This document shows positions 35,391 through 46,879 of a stretch of DNA of 64,000 bases, one piece after another. The stretch covers positions 78,004,453 through 78,068,452 of the forward strand of contig CM049311.1 of the NCBI GenBank assembly GCA_026874595.1, given 5' to 3'. The notes under the pieces were generated by a model. It was not told the origin of the DNA. It saw only the letters and a program-made list of their open reading frames with translations, and made no database searches. Numbering within the stretch: the stretch's first letter is position 1; each line of letters starts with the position of its first letter. The position numbers were made by a program, and so were the translations under genes. This stretch comes from Sipunculus nudus (lineage: Eukaryota; Annelida; Sipuncula; Golfingiida; Sipunculidae).

Positions 35391-36497
35391 TTTTGTAGGA
35401 CCGAATAACTGTTTTACGAACGAATTAATCACGTCAGAACGGTCGTCACAATCAACTTCTTATCCTTCAAAATTCCTTCAATTTTCTGCAGTTAATTGAC
35501 TTTCTTTATAGCTTCGGCCAAAGTTCAGTCCTCGAAACGTATTTCACTTTAAATTTGTCCCTGCCAAACTCATTTTGTCATGTTCATTATAAAACAAGGA
35601 AGGTTGTTTTAGGTAGTCCACGCATCGAATAATTGTCTCCATAAATACTTAAGATTTGTACAGAGACCCTATCAAATTAGTTCGGACCATAGAGCTACTG
35701 AAGCGAGTTTCCTGCAAGAAGTTAATGGATGTACACAAGTCAAACGACTTCTTCCTCCGTTAGGATTTTTTTGGGGGCAATTCCTTTAGATTCCACATGC
35801 ACTGTCACGAATAAACCTTTTATAACAAGTTTAATCCGAAATCCGATTAATGCCGTGGGTTCTGGATAAAGGGATTCTCAACCTACTTCTTTCAACAGAC
35901 CTTAAAAGAGTCAACCTATCCACATATATGCAGAGTGAAACAATCATCATTATTTTCTTGTCAGTCAACTACAAGCCACAATTAATAAAAACAACCATTA
36001 TATAATTTGCAGCTTGAAAAAAAAATCGCTGTGGCAAAAAATATGTGGCAAAGGCATTTTTTCAACTCTCTTTGCTAGACCAAGGTATCTGATCGCAAAA
36101 CTGGATCTTTTGACTGGCCAGGTTGGTGGACATTAGTTTAGCGGCTTCCTGGTGTCTTGACTGGTACCGACTCTCTATTTAAAGGAGGTAGAAAAGGCCG
36201 GTTCCAGTTTACTTCCGGAGACAAGCTCATGACAATTAACGCCAAGCGGACCTCCCTTAACCGCTTCACGTGTTCTGGCGCAACTGTACACACGTTTCAG
36301 TTTGCTGCCACATAAAACGGTTTGCTTTAACTTATAGAAAAAAATTATTAATATGTTTTCTTTTACTGTTTCATGCGGCATGTCATCCAGGTCTCACTTG
36401 GGCTACGACCAGTCTTTGCTTTGCAACGCAGGTTCCATAAAGTATGGTAAACAAACGATCAGCTATGAACTTAAGTACGTAGGCCCGAGGCCCTGAG

Positions 36498-36499
<2 letters not shown>
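35391..36499. other. Unannotated DNA
   Basis: No gene or repeat recognised. Confidence 0.35.

Positions 36500-36567
<68 letters not shown>
36500..36567. repeat. (AT)n microsatellite
   Basis: 68 bp of AT dinucleotides. Confidence 0.95.
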
Positions 36568-36568
<1 letters not shown>

Positions 36569-37020
36569 CTTGATTATTGATTATACTTTTTCATGATTTT
36601 GATTCCAGTGACCCAAACCCTTGAATGAAGTATTTGTAAAACTATCAATGTGGCAATAAAAAACCTGTGTCATCCTTGGATTCCGGAGCACGCGAAAATG
36701 TTTGTGTACCTTATTTTAAAGTCTCTTTTACAGACACGCGATGGCGCCACCTCAAATATATGGTGGGGTACCAGTCTATACTCAAATTCAAACAAGTAAG
36801 CCGCTAAACTAGTGCCCACCGGATAGGTTATTTAGATGAATGATGATAATTATTATGATGACCATTTATACGTTTGCCCTATCCTAAGTCTAGACAATAC
36901 TCTTAAAGTAATTTATGGTGGCTTACAAATCAGTGAACATCAGCTGCAGAGCCTATCAGAGAAAACCTAAACACTAAAATTATGTCCGTTCAGAAGAAAT
37001 GTTTTATTACGGTAAAATTC

Positions 37021-37022
<2 letters not shown>

Positions 37023-37072
<50 letters not shown>
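37023..37072. repeat. (AT)n microsatellite
   Basis: About 50 bp of AT dinucleotides. Confidence 0.95.
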
Positions 37073-37075
<3 letters not shown>

Positions 37076-37399
37076 TATCAGTTGATTAGCAATTGGCAAT
37101 TCATCGTGCTTTTAAATACAGTTTAAATCTTTTCTGTGGGGACAACGTTCTTATATAGAACTCTAGCATTCTTTCAAAGGTCTTTGACTTATTCATTTTG
37201 TTAACTTACTTGACGTTTCACGCTGGATGACATTTGACTAAACGGCAATAAAAGCTCTCCTTTAAACATTTAATATGCATTGGTAAGCAGACCTTTTATG
37301 TCTTCAGTTAACCCAATTGGTAACCACTCAAGACTTCATTTTCCGCACGTAGAAGATTGTGCAATTCCCAGTGAACAAAGTCCACGTCAGTATGATGTG

Positions 37400-37730
37400 T
37401 TCCTTTGTCAAGTCAGAAACAGACTTGGGGATAACCTTGAACTGTCATAGCCTGTAGACCTACCAGAAGCATGCCGGGAACGATTATCCACGTGACCTGG
37501 TAAACAGAAAATGTGCTTTCCCTTCTCATGGCTTGGCTGGTTCGGAAATGGAGGCTATTTATCAACCAGTTGTGCCGCTGATCCCAGGCAACCGGCTGAT
37601 AAGAATATATGTTGCCATGGCGGTGATATAAGTTGCATTGAAAGAAATGGAAAACTAGAGTAAGCATAAATAAAGTCAGATAATCAGACCTTCCCAGGCA
37701 CTGGGTGCTTGCGTCTAATGACACTGCGTG
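37400..37730. other. GC-richer unique segment with X-box-like motif
   Basis: Unique, GC-richer than its flanks. It has GTTGCCATGGCGG at 37611-37623, resembling an RFX X-box, and CAGGCAACC nearby. A 103-aa minus-strand frame crosses it without a recognised domain. It could be regulatory DNA. The motif match is weak evidence alone. Confidence 0.2.
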
Positions 37731-39010
37731 TTAGAGAGTCTTTTATTTATAAGAAATATCATATTTTATAAATTTTAAATGAAGACGCTGAACTTGTGGC
37801 TCGTAGTTAATTTGAAAATATTTGAAAGAAAACCTCGCAGTATATGTTCATTTGACACAACAATCACAATCTTTACGCGTACCTCGCATACTATAGAAGA
37901 AATAATAGAGAAAATAATATATCCTGTTCGATTCCCAACAAAGTTCATGCAAATAAATGAGGTCAGAGGTAACCATACTTATTAATTTTTTATGAAACTC
38001 CTTATAAGTATTTACCAATAGAGTTTCTCAAATATTTCATATCATTTAAGATATGTTTTTATTAGTATATGGTACTAATTTAAATCCAAAGGTATAATAC
38101 TAACTGCTTATTTTTTTTAATAAATAAGCTAAATTATACAAATTGCTATGATATAGGGTGAGGAAAAGTAATCATATCTTTAGAGTTTTGAAAGCTATAT
38201 AAATGAATGACACACCAGATGAAAGCTATTGATATCTACTATCAACTGAAATCAAACTTGTTTTAAAACAGGCATTATATAAGAGGTTATAACTAAATAA
38301 TATTTATACATAACTGTGTCTCGAAAAATTGCAATTTCGGTGCAAGTACATTTCAAAACAGGCTGATATTTTACAGAAAGCTACCATTTTATACTGCTAT
38401 CAGGAATTTTTATTATCTACACACATACACCTTTTAAAAAAAACTTTGATAGCAATTGTCACCTGTTTGGTACCGATGAACCCTCTGGCTGATGTACTAG
38501 TTACGAGAAGAGCAGATAACTCGAGGGGGGGGGGGGATTATGTCTTGTAAGTGTACGATGATAAAAAGTTTTAATATTGTTGGTCATGTCTGTTGTAAAT
38601 AAGTTATTACTTCTAAAATGATGGAGAAATGAACTATACATTAAATAACATACTGTGAAAAAGGATGACATAAAATGGAAATAGCAAATGATAATAAAGA
38701 AGCCTCGTATGGTCTAAGAGTACAATGTTAATAATGACACAACTTAACATGAGATTAAAACTGATACTGAGGACATTCTCGCGTGAGGTTAGTTATAATA
38801 ATGATATCACGGCTTCGGTTTTGTTTGAAACCATATCTGTTTACCTTAACTAGATTTAAGTTATAACAGGTCTATACATGCAAGGGGAATTCGCAACACG
38901 CGAGGACTTGATTGAATAAACCCGTCGGTGCTTTTGATTTACTTACCACGTGACTTAATAAAAGAACAGAGGGCAGCCAGAAACGACATTTTATACCACT
39001 CCTAAATTCC
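37731..39010. other. Unannotated AT-rich DNA
   Basis: Nothing recognised. A 12-G run lies at 38525-38536. Confidence 0.35.
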
Positions 39011-39034
39011 ACTTTGACAAGGCTCACGCGTCAA

Positions 39035-39570
39035 CGATGTGTCCCGATCTGACATCGGATTAACATCAGGGTAACATTGGCTGAACACTCGGGACATCGG
39101 GAGGTTTAGAAGATCCCGGAGCTATAGGATATTTATAACATATTCATACATTTTTTTAAGAGTCGGGGCGACCCCGGGACGCATCGGGGTGACATCGGGA
39201 CAGATTGTTATGACTTCGTGATTCATCGGGGCAACATCGGCAAGACTTCGAGACCGGAATTGGGTACATGTCGGGATGGCATCGGCGATGTGTGAGCCAG
39301 CCTTTGCATGCGGAGGTAATGTGAGTAATGCCTCAGTCTCACTGACACTCGCGACGACTAGCGAAGTATTCACGATGGAAAATTTGATAATCACAAGACC
39401 TCGCCAAACAGGTCGCCGAAAAATCGACGAAGTTCGCCGCGGAATCACTAGGTATCGGAAACATGTACACTGCCTCGATCGCGAAAGCTCCCCAAGATCG
39501 TCAGGAATTTTTTAGGCTAAAAATGAAATTATGTCGCGAAATTTGTCGGGAAAAAAAACCATCGAACTAT
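39035..39570. repeat. CpG-rich degenerate short repeats
   Basis: ACATCGGG-like words recur in loose tandem from 39050 to 39290. They are followed by TCGCGA/GTCGC-type words to 39560. CpG is strikingly denser than in the flanks. Open frames here (39122-39448 minus, 39276-39515 plus) result from the repeat composition. Confidence 0.5.
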
Positions 39571-39700
39571 CATATAACCTCCTAGAAGCTCCGGAAATTA
39601 ATCCCCAGCCTATCGGCAAAGCATCTCAGACGTGTTTAATGTCTCAAAACTACTGCGTTGTGTCTGCATCTACCGAGTGTTTGTGTGTGTGTGTTGGGGT

Positions 39701-39715
39701 GGGGGGGGGGGGGGG
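39701..39715. repeat. 15-G run behind (GT)n
   Basis: TGTGTGTGTGTTGGGGT precedes 15 G, the same GT-to-G architecture as at 3447 and 13846. Confidence 0.9.
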
Positions 39716-39719
39716 TTCC

Positions 39720-40654
39720 TAAGCGGCTAGAAAAAAAACTACAAGTCTCGCCGGCCGGCGCATGGCCCAACACCAACCGTTTTTTTAGTGCAAATCAAGT
39801 TATCTTTCTGTACATTTGCTCACCACTGGTATCATCTGAATTGCTATTGATGCATAAGTAAAGAAGGACACCTTGCTGAATAATAGGCCCTTTTTTCAGT
39901 TTGGTCATCATATCTATCGAATATTCTGATAAAAATCGGCCGGAATATCTTTACCATTATCAACATTTTTTTTCTTTTTAAGATGCTTACAGACAAACGA
40001 ATCGTGTAACTAACCAACTAACCAATTATAACAAAAAAAGATGGAATGGCACGACGAATTGCCGTCCATATGGTCATTTGTGACCATCGACAAGACGTGG
40101 ATTTTCGCGAACCACGTTTATCATGAAATTATCTTACTCGGACAGAGGCGGTTATTAAAATATGTTTATTTGTTATTTTCATGGGAAGTTGTACATGGAT
40201 ATTAGACTTTCAATATGGATTTACGCTTCAGTTGCTATGAAATCACAAAACCTTAATTTCCTTATGTTGGGGAAAGAAAACCAATATTACCTACATCAAC
40301 TGTCTGTCACGCGAAATCCAATATTTTCATAGAACATATAATTAGACTTAACTTTTTATCTAAAAGCTTATTCATGTCGATGAATATAAATGAGAAATTT
40401 ATGATGACTGTGAATATTATTAATATTTTTTAAAAATTAGAATGGAACTGTCTCGGATAGATATAGAAAAAAATATTGAAAAAAGTAAAACATGCAAAAA
40501 AAGAAAGATTGATAGACAAGCAATTTATATAATTAGGTCGGATTAGAAGAGAAGATTTGTATAATTAATATGAAATATATTGTACATAATAGAAATAGGA
40601 TTAGCGTATTATCTGAGGACTAGATATATGGAAAAATAAAGACAGTTTTTGCTA

Positions 40655-40655
<1 letters not shown>
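39720..40655. other. Unannotated AT-rich DNA
   Basis: Nothing recognised. Confidence 0.35.
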
Positions 40656-40708
<53 letters not shown>

Positions 40709-40730
40709 AGAGAGAGAGAGAGAGAGAGAG
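40656..40730. repeat. (AT)n then (GA)n compound microsatellite
   Basis: AT dinucleotides to 40705, then GA dinucleotides to 40730, directly joined to the LTR fragment that follows. Confidence 0.95.
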
Positions 40731-41040
40731 TTTACATTCAAAGGACTTATCGTTGTGATGGTGTTGGTAACCAGGTATTGTACTATTATATTTCTGTGTG
40801 ATTGTATTGACTTGTTGCTGTAACTCTGTTTTACTATATAATTGTATTGATTTAGTGTATTGTATTGTTAGGGTTGTTTTACGAATAAATTATAGTTATT
40901 TGTTAACAAAAAACCACTGACTTCTTTATTCATTCCACTAGACATTTCCCGCTGCCTAGTGTTACAGAGTCTGATTTTTTTATCTCCGTTACAGAATTTG
41001 TGTTCATCACGCATACGTGATCTGTTAATATTAGGTTCCG

Positions 41041-41047
<7 letters not shown>
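40731..41047 (+). mobile_element. Truncated LTR, copy 1 (3' part)
   Basis: It matches the 3' halves of the LTRs at 49142-49782 and 55283-56101: TTTACATTCAAAGGACTTAT, AATAAATTATAGTTATTTG (poly-A signal-like), ACATTTCCCGCTGCCTAGTG, ATACGTGATCTGTT and terminal GGTTCCGTAAC. The 5' part is missing and replaced by an AT/GA microsatellite. The 3' end runs directly into another (AT)n. Confidence 0.75.

Positions 41048-41129
<82 letters not shown>
41044..41129. repeat. (AT)n microsatellite
   Basis: About 86 bp of AT dinucleotides, starting exactly at the end of the LTR fragment. Confidence 0.95.
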
Positions 41130-41132
<3 letters not shown>

Positions 41133-41520
41133 ACGCCGGGCTAATCAATATGCACAGTAATTGCCGGGCGGCGGAGATCTTGTTAGAAGAAAATATAACG
41201 AAAGGCGGACAACACAACTCAATTATTTTATCCTTTCGGTGTTTATACATTGCTGTGCAGGTCTGACCTGCAAGGACAAAGAACTGCCGGTAATACACAA
41301 ATGAACACGTCCACTCCGGGCAAGTGCATGAGGTGTTCTGCGCAAGGCCACGCTCCAAATCCCTGGTGTCGCCAGGCATGACAAATGCATAGACCGTGAC
41401 CTGCGCAGACAATGGGCAACCAGACAGTGTGGAAAACACAGGGGACAACTGAGAATAACGGAGGGGATCACAATTTTCCAATTGAAGAAGCAAAATATTC
41501 CACGTATGTTTGTGATATCA
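41130..41520. other. GC-richer unique segment
   Basis: CpG-containing unique DNA with CTAATCAATATGCA (homeodomain/POU-like) near 41142. Minus-strand frames (41044-41493, 41223-41609) have no domain I recognise. Possibly regulatory. Confidence 0.2.
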
Positions 41521-41696
41521 TTTGACGGCGAAACATATTTATAATTAAATAATAGAAAAATCTGAAATAAAAGACTATTAATGCATAAATCGTCCTTATG
41601 TGCTATCATACACGTTTATGGGCAAAACATTTAATTTATGTAGCAATTCCTTTATCGATGTTGTGCAAGTCCGAACCTTTGAGTTTCGAATCCAAG

Positions 41697-41795
41697 CTGA
41701 CACAATCCTAGCTGACACAATCCTAGCTGACACAATCCTAGCTGACACAATCCTAGCTGACACAATCCTAGCTGACACAATCCTAGCTGACACAT
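41697..41795 (+). repeat. 15-bp tandem repeat, six perfect units
   Basis: CTGACACAATCCTAG repeated exactly six times from 41697 to 41786, then a partial seventh. Perfect identity implies recent expansion. Pentapeptide-repeat frames on both strands are artefacts. Confidence 0.95.
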
Positions 41796-41845
41796 GCTTT
41801 TTACATGAAGGTTTAAAAACTTTGAACAGAAACGCACATATCTGA

Positions 41846-42045
41846 AAATCATTATAATATGTGATAGGGCCTTTTCTTCTGAACTATGGATAGACTCGGA
41901 TTGAATTCTCGAGTCCATACCTCGAGTCCGAGTGTAAGTCCAAGTCAAGAACCTCGAATTGTAAGTCCTACTCCGGGTCCTTGAAATGTGCATCCGAGCC
42001 AGATTACAATCTGGAGTCGGGTCCAGTTCCTATACCACTGAATAC
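41846..42045 (+). repeat. GAGTCC-rich dispersed repeat, copy 1
   Basis: It begins TATAATATGTGATAGGGCC and continues with degenerate CGAGTCCGAGTC/AAGTCC words. The copy at 56348-56520 begins TATAATATGTGACAGAGCC and continues likewise. Related GAGTCC patches occur at 53130-53210, 53438-53505 and 58710-58762. Confidence 0.6.
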
Positions 42046-42509
42046 CTGCAAGTGAAATCTCTGATAGGTGACAAAAATTGTAGAAAAGGAATAAAAAAGG
42101 AAAATGCTAAATGAGCTAAAGGAGGAAAAGCCGGTTTAAGAAAGGCTGGAAAAAGTAAATATTGTGGATATATTATAGTCCTGTATCAGTTCCACACCTC
42201 TGGAAATGTCAAGGGATGCGTCATTAAATGCTGATGGATCTTTGCAAAGATTAAAAGGAATAAATGCATTCGCCCATAACCAAAGAAGATTGTTGACAAA
42301 TTGTTTTTAACACTGAACTGGTCAGAGAGATATCAAGCTCATATTGTGTACTCTACCCATAGGAGTGTGGTATAGACGCTATAATCTTGCCGATTATAAG
42401 AAAAAATATATACAAAATGCTGAACACTTAATCCGAACAAAACACCAAATCTTCATCCTAGAGATTTATAAGACATTTTAAATCGTTCCGAGTAGTAGCA
42501 TCCACATTT

Positions 42510-42835
42510 TACCAATTAGTCCAGTGGTTAAGCTCCCATATTTGGAAGAATTGTGCAAAAAATGAAAGAAGCATGAAAGTTGGCAAAACTGTTCTTTGGG
42601 GATTAATGGTTAATTTCAGATATAGGGCCAAGCTAAAAATTAATTATCTTGGCCAAAATCCAAGATGGCGGCCAAGATGGCCGCCGGATTAAAAAAATGT
42701 CAATAACTTGAGTTATAATGTCGCTAGATAGCATTGCAAGTACTCTATATCTATGTTTTTTGGGCTGAGAAATTCAATTTTTGAGGTTCAAAACCTCTCA
42801 AGGTACTCATTATTTGTTTTTAATAAAAGAGTTCG
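42510..42835 (+). repeat. CAAGATGGCGGCC repeat, copy 1
   Basis: A unit of about 330 bp starting with an A-box-like AGTCCAGTGGTTAAGC. GAAGAATTGTGCAAAAAATG follows, then AAGATGGCGGCC next to AAGATGGCCGCC, then GCATTGCAAGT and GAGAAATTCAATTT. No B box, so SINE status is unclear. Confidence 0.7.
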
Positions 42836-42841
42836 GTAATA

Positions 42842-43135
42842 TTCCCGTAAGTTCAGCGGTTAGGCTGCATATTTAAATGAATTGTGTAAAAGATGAAAGA
42901 AGAATGAAACTTGGAATAATGGTTGTCCAGACCATATTAAAAATATTTCCAGATGTGAGGCCAAGCGGAATTCAGAATATCCTGGTAAATAATCCAAGAT
43001 GGCGGACAAGATGGCCGCCGAATTATGAAATAACAACATATGCGGGGTTATTTGTCCTAGAATGTATTGCAAGTGCACTATTTCTATGTTTGTGGGGTCG
43101 AGAAATTTATTTATATGGGTTTCAAGTCAGGATAA
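42842..43135 (+). repeat. CAAGATGGCGGCC repeat, copy 2 (tandem)
   Basis: Same order of blocks as copy 1, about 80% similar by eye: AGTTCAGCGGTTAGGC, AAGATGGCGG..AAGATGGCCGCC, GTATTGCAAGTGCA. Confidence 0.7.
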
Positions 43136-43297
43136 TGACTCTGTGAATGAAATCTGGTTTTATTTGGGATTATATAATTGTGCTAAATTGCCTTCTATCA
43201 AGCACATGGAACGGTAAAAATTATTTGTTGAATACTGTGCTGAAATGTAATATATATGTTGATTTTAAATAGAACACTATGTCTGTTTCAATGTTAT

Positions 43298-43490
43298 GAG
43301 TGGTAAAACGCTCGGCGCTCTCCACTGGGGACGAATGTTCAATAACCGGTGTTGCTATGAGAGTGGGTTGTAGTGGTTTTCTCCTGGATTTCTGATTCTA
43401 ACCACCTTTACTGAACACCACCATTCGAGCCATGGAGGTGCCTTGTACTGGTTATACATATAACTAGTTGTACAATCTATGTAAAATCAG
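43298..43490 (+). mobile_element. tRNA-derived SINE, copy 2
   Basis: GAGTGGTAAAACGCTCGG matches copy 1 exactly. The B box is degraded. ATGAGAGTGGGTT, GTGGTTTTCTCC, GAGCCATGGAGGTG and ATAACTAGTTG follow in order. It lies in the left arm of the inverted complex. Confidence 0.7.
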
Positions 43491-43856
43491 TTTGTTTTGT
43501 TCATGAATTTTTTTAAGACTGAATGCGTGCATGGCAGGATACACACAGGGGTAGAAGCTCGCATATTAGGTGTATAGATCCAATGACTCTTTTACTATGA
43601 GGTGATGGTGCAGCTTTCAGACTCTTTGCTTGCATGAAGACAGAATAAGTACACATTTAGAAGCTCACAACATCATGCTGTATGCTTTTTTAAGGGTAGT
43701 TTTAGACCTGTTGGTATCACATTCTATGAGAATTAGTTTTTCCATACGATAAAAACGGTATCTTATTAAAAAGAAGTCATAACCTATCGTTAAGACATTA
43801 GAGGGAATCTCTTGGATTCTGGCGAAATTTCACCATTATGCCATTGAGACATCGAC

Positions 43857-43918
43857 GGAGTTCTAAGTGGAGACCTACAACTCCGATGTCCAAAGCTGTA
43901 ACCACTAGACGACGTCCT
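43857..43918 (-). repeat. Degraded tRNA-like sequence
   Basis: On the minus strand GTCGTCTAGTGGTTAC resembles an A box. A weak B-box-like CTTAGAACTCC follows at suitable distance. Probably a tRNA pseudogene or SINE remnant. Confidence 0.35.
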
Positions 43919-45105
43919 ACCCCTATATATGCTATCTTTGTTATGCGGTGATTGTGCATCACGAAATCAGCAAACTTGTAGATACGTGTGCAGTTTGTAA
44001 TTTACCCGCTATTTTGGTGATATGGTAAGATTATCCTTACCAATTAGCTGACATTGACTTTGCATTTCCCGTTATCGCCTTAAAAGACTTCAGTTGCTTA
44101 CATAATGCATACCTTTTATATTACTTGCATGTATTTATAAATGTTATTTAGAAATAAAAAATGTTTACTATTACTATACTATACTATTACTATATTACTT
44201 TATCAAATATATATTTGGTAAAAAAATAACACCATGTGCACATGATGCAAAATTGTAGATCGCACTAAGCCTTGCACATAAGATAAACAGAACCGATAGT
44301 TAGTAAATTGGAATTGTGTGATTTATCAGAAGAAAACACTGTTGTCTTGTCAGATCTAAAAGAAAATATTCAGGCATAAGCTAGAAAAAAAGTTGACGAC
44401 AATATTACAAAATTTTGTGTAATAAACTATTCTGTTTAGTAATATTAATATTCAGGAATAATTTTTAGAACTAGTCTATTCTCATAAATGTATGTTCACT
44501 TGATGAAGCATGTGGTATAAAATACAGGTTTCCCAAACATTCAATTGAAAAATCAATTGACCGCCGTAGCACATCAGCTTAAAGTACAGAACCGTTACAT
44601 TCACCAATCAAGTCAATGAAAACTCAAACCAAAATTTGTTCTGAATTTTGATGTTATCAAGATGATGAAGATAAAATATATGTCTGGAACCTAAGAGTTT
44701 ATTATATTTTCAACCTTGTGGTATGAATTCAAAATTTCTCTCTTGCGCCTTGCTCTTTCATTCCCTCATACATCCATTAAAATCCAAAGATCAGCTGGCT
44801 TGAACACTGGCAGCACTGACTCCTGAAAGTTGATACATGCGGTAAATATTCTAATAATACATGCATGTACTACATGAATCTACAAGTGTCCATAACGTAG
44901 CAAATGAAAGTATTTTGTTGACACCAACAGATCATGCAAAGCGAATGCCAACTCGTTAAAAAGAAAAAAAGGTTTAATTCACGAAAATAGCATAACAGCA
45001 AAAAGTAAGTAAATTTTTCTGATAGCCCTTGATTATTTTGTACGAGCATCATCACAACATCACAATATTAGCAATCTGCATGTATGTTGAGTATGTCATG
45101 CATTC
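43919..45105. other. Spacer of the second inverted complex, AT-rich
   Basis: No gene or named repeat. An ACATGCATGTAC stretch lies near 44860. Confidence 0.35.
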
Positions 45106-45884
45106 ATCACCATAGCACAAAGGTAGCAAACAGCAACATGTTATGATCCTCTAAACGTGTGCTGATTCTGTCTTCATGCCAGCATACAATGTGAAGGCCA
45201 TCACCTTATGGCAAAAGAAGCATAGAATCTATACAGCAAACAGGTGTGAGCTTCTACATATGTGTGTATCCTGTCATGCACGCATGTAATCTAAATAATT
45301 TATGGATACGATTTTCCGTTGAAACACGCACGGTGTTCAAATACATGTAACTATTACATGTATATTAAATTTAAGCACTACAGACTGATATTTCCCTATT
45401 TCACTAACAAAGGTTTACATGAATTTTAAGTTGATCATAAATTTAATATCATGTTTGCAGATTTAAAAAATTCCTAACTATTCTTCGCAGATATATCAAC
45501 CTCCAAATTGATATCAGACATTATAGCTAAGTTTCGTTCATCCATCGCCTCTAAGGACATCAAACAGAAGAAATCAGAAAAATCAGATAAAACACAGCTC
45601 AGCAAATGACATTTTCATTTGAAAATGCAGTATTCAACCAATTTTACCAGATTTTACCATTGGATGTGCTGAAGAAAAGACACTTTAAGCAAAATTTCAA
45701 TACGTACACAGAAGGCATAGAATCTGACAGGTGTGAGCTTCTTATATATGTCTTTATCCTGCAACGCACGCATCGAGTCTGATATAATAATTATATGCAA
45801 GATAACTTTATTTTATATGGATTGTTTATTTTATTTTTATACATATTTGATATGGATTGTACAATTAGTTATAATAATAACTAT

Positions 45885-46062
45885 TACAAGCCCCTCTCCA
45901 TGGTTCGAATTTTTGCGCTCGTTAATATATATTGAGGAAATTGGAGGACACGGAGAAAACAACCGACTTTGGACGGACCTCTGCAACCCACTCTGATAGG
46001 AACGATGTTGATCAAATCCGTGGCGCTAGTGTAGATAGACGAGCGGTGTACCACTCGACTCC
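45885..46062 (-). mobile_element. tRNA-derived SINE, copy 3
   Basis: Read on the minus strand it shows GTCGAGTGGTACACCGCTCG, then CAGAGTGGGTTG and GTCGGTTGTTTTCTCCG, ending near CATGGAGAGGGGC. B box degraded. It is the right-arm counterpart of copy 2. Confidence 0.7.
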
Positions 46063-46589
46063 CCATTTCATTACATTTAAACAGACATAGGGCTCAAATA
46101 CTTAAATTAATATATATGTCAAATGTCAGCACAGTTTTATTTATTCATTTGATATTTTCCAATTGCACTAACAGAGGTTGACATGGAAGTTACGTTGATC
46201 GTATAATCTAATTACATGTATGTAGGTTTCAATTATCCCAATGATTAGTGTTTTTATGAACATACCAATTTCTTAATTTTATTTTAGATTTTGACACAAT
46301 TTCCTAGCACCCACCTTCAAAGCAATTACATTTATCAGCATGCAAATAAAAGGAAATTAAAAGGAAGAAATATGAAATATTGCAATCAAAATGGTTCTAC
46401 AATTCATGCATCAAAATGCACGACAAAACAGACAAACCTAGCCTAGAAAATGACACTATCATTCGAGAACAATCACAAAGTATGCGACTGCTGTGCAGAA
46501 CTAAAAAAATAATGTTTGCTGTTTGATGTGCTAGACAAAGGCAAATTTAGCATAATTTAAAAATCAACAAAACCAGAATTAATTCACAG

Positions 46590-46875
46590 AGTCAGTATAC
46601 AGACTTGAAACCCTTATAAATGAATTTCTTGACCCCAAAAACTTAGAAATAATGCACTTGCAATGCATTCTAGGACCAATATAACCGGATATATTGATAT
46701 TTTATAATCAAGCGGCCATCTTGGCCGCCATCTTGGATTTTGACCAAGATAGGGTGAATTCCGCTTGGCCCTATATCTGAAGATATTGAGTATGGTATGG
46801 ACAACTGTTATGCCATGTTTCATGCTTCTTTCATTTTTTGCACAATTCTTCCCTTAACAGCTGGACTAAATATAC
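46590..46875 (-). repeat. CAAGATGGCGGCC repeat, copy 3 (inverted)
   Basis: GCGGCCATCTTGGCCGCCATC is the reverse complement of the paired block in copies 1 and 2. GCACAATTC and CATGTTTCATGCTTCTTTC also match in inverse order. Confidence 0.7.
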
Positions 46876-46879
46876 ATTT

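Larger units (their letters stand above)
42510..46875. repeat. Second large inverted-duplication complex (~4.4 kb)
   Basis: Left arm about 42510-43695 and right arm about 45110-46875 share, in inverted order, the CAAGATGGCGGCC repeat, GGGTTTCAAGTC...TGACTCTGTGAA, the SINE, GCGTGCATG.CAGGATA, and CATGAAGACAGAAT. The right arm has an internal direct duplication (45110-45690 against 45700-46500, diverged). The spacer 43700-45105 is non-coding. The SINE lies in both arms in opposite orientation, so the SINE insertion predates the inverted duplication, or it is part of the repeat. Confidence 0.65.

Noticed and set aside
39122-39515. Overlapping 108-aa and 79-aa frames in CpG-rich DNA
   Set aside because: Open because of degenerate ACATCGGG-type repeats and few stops at this composition. 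No domain.
41697-41795. CRISPR array
   Set aside because: The repeats are immediately adjacent with no spacers, and the sequence is eukaryotic in character.
41696-41993. Frames with TILAD or ARIVS repeats
   Set aside because: Translation of the 15-bp tandem repeat.
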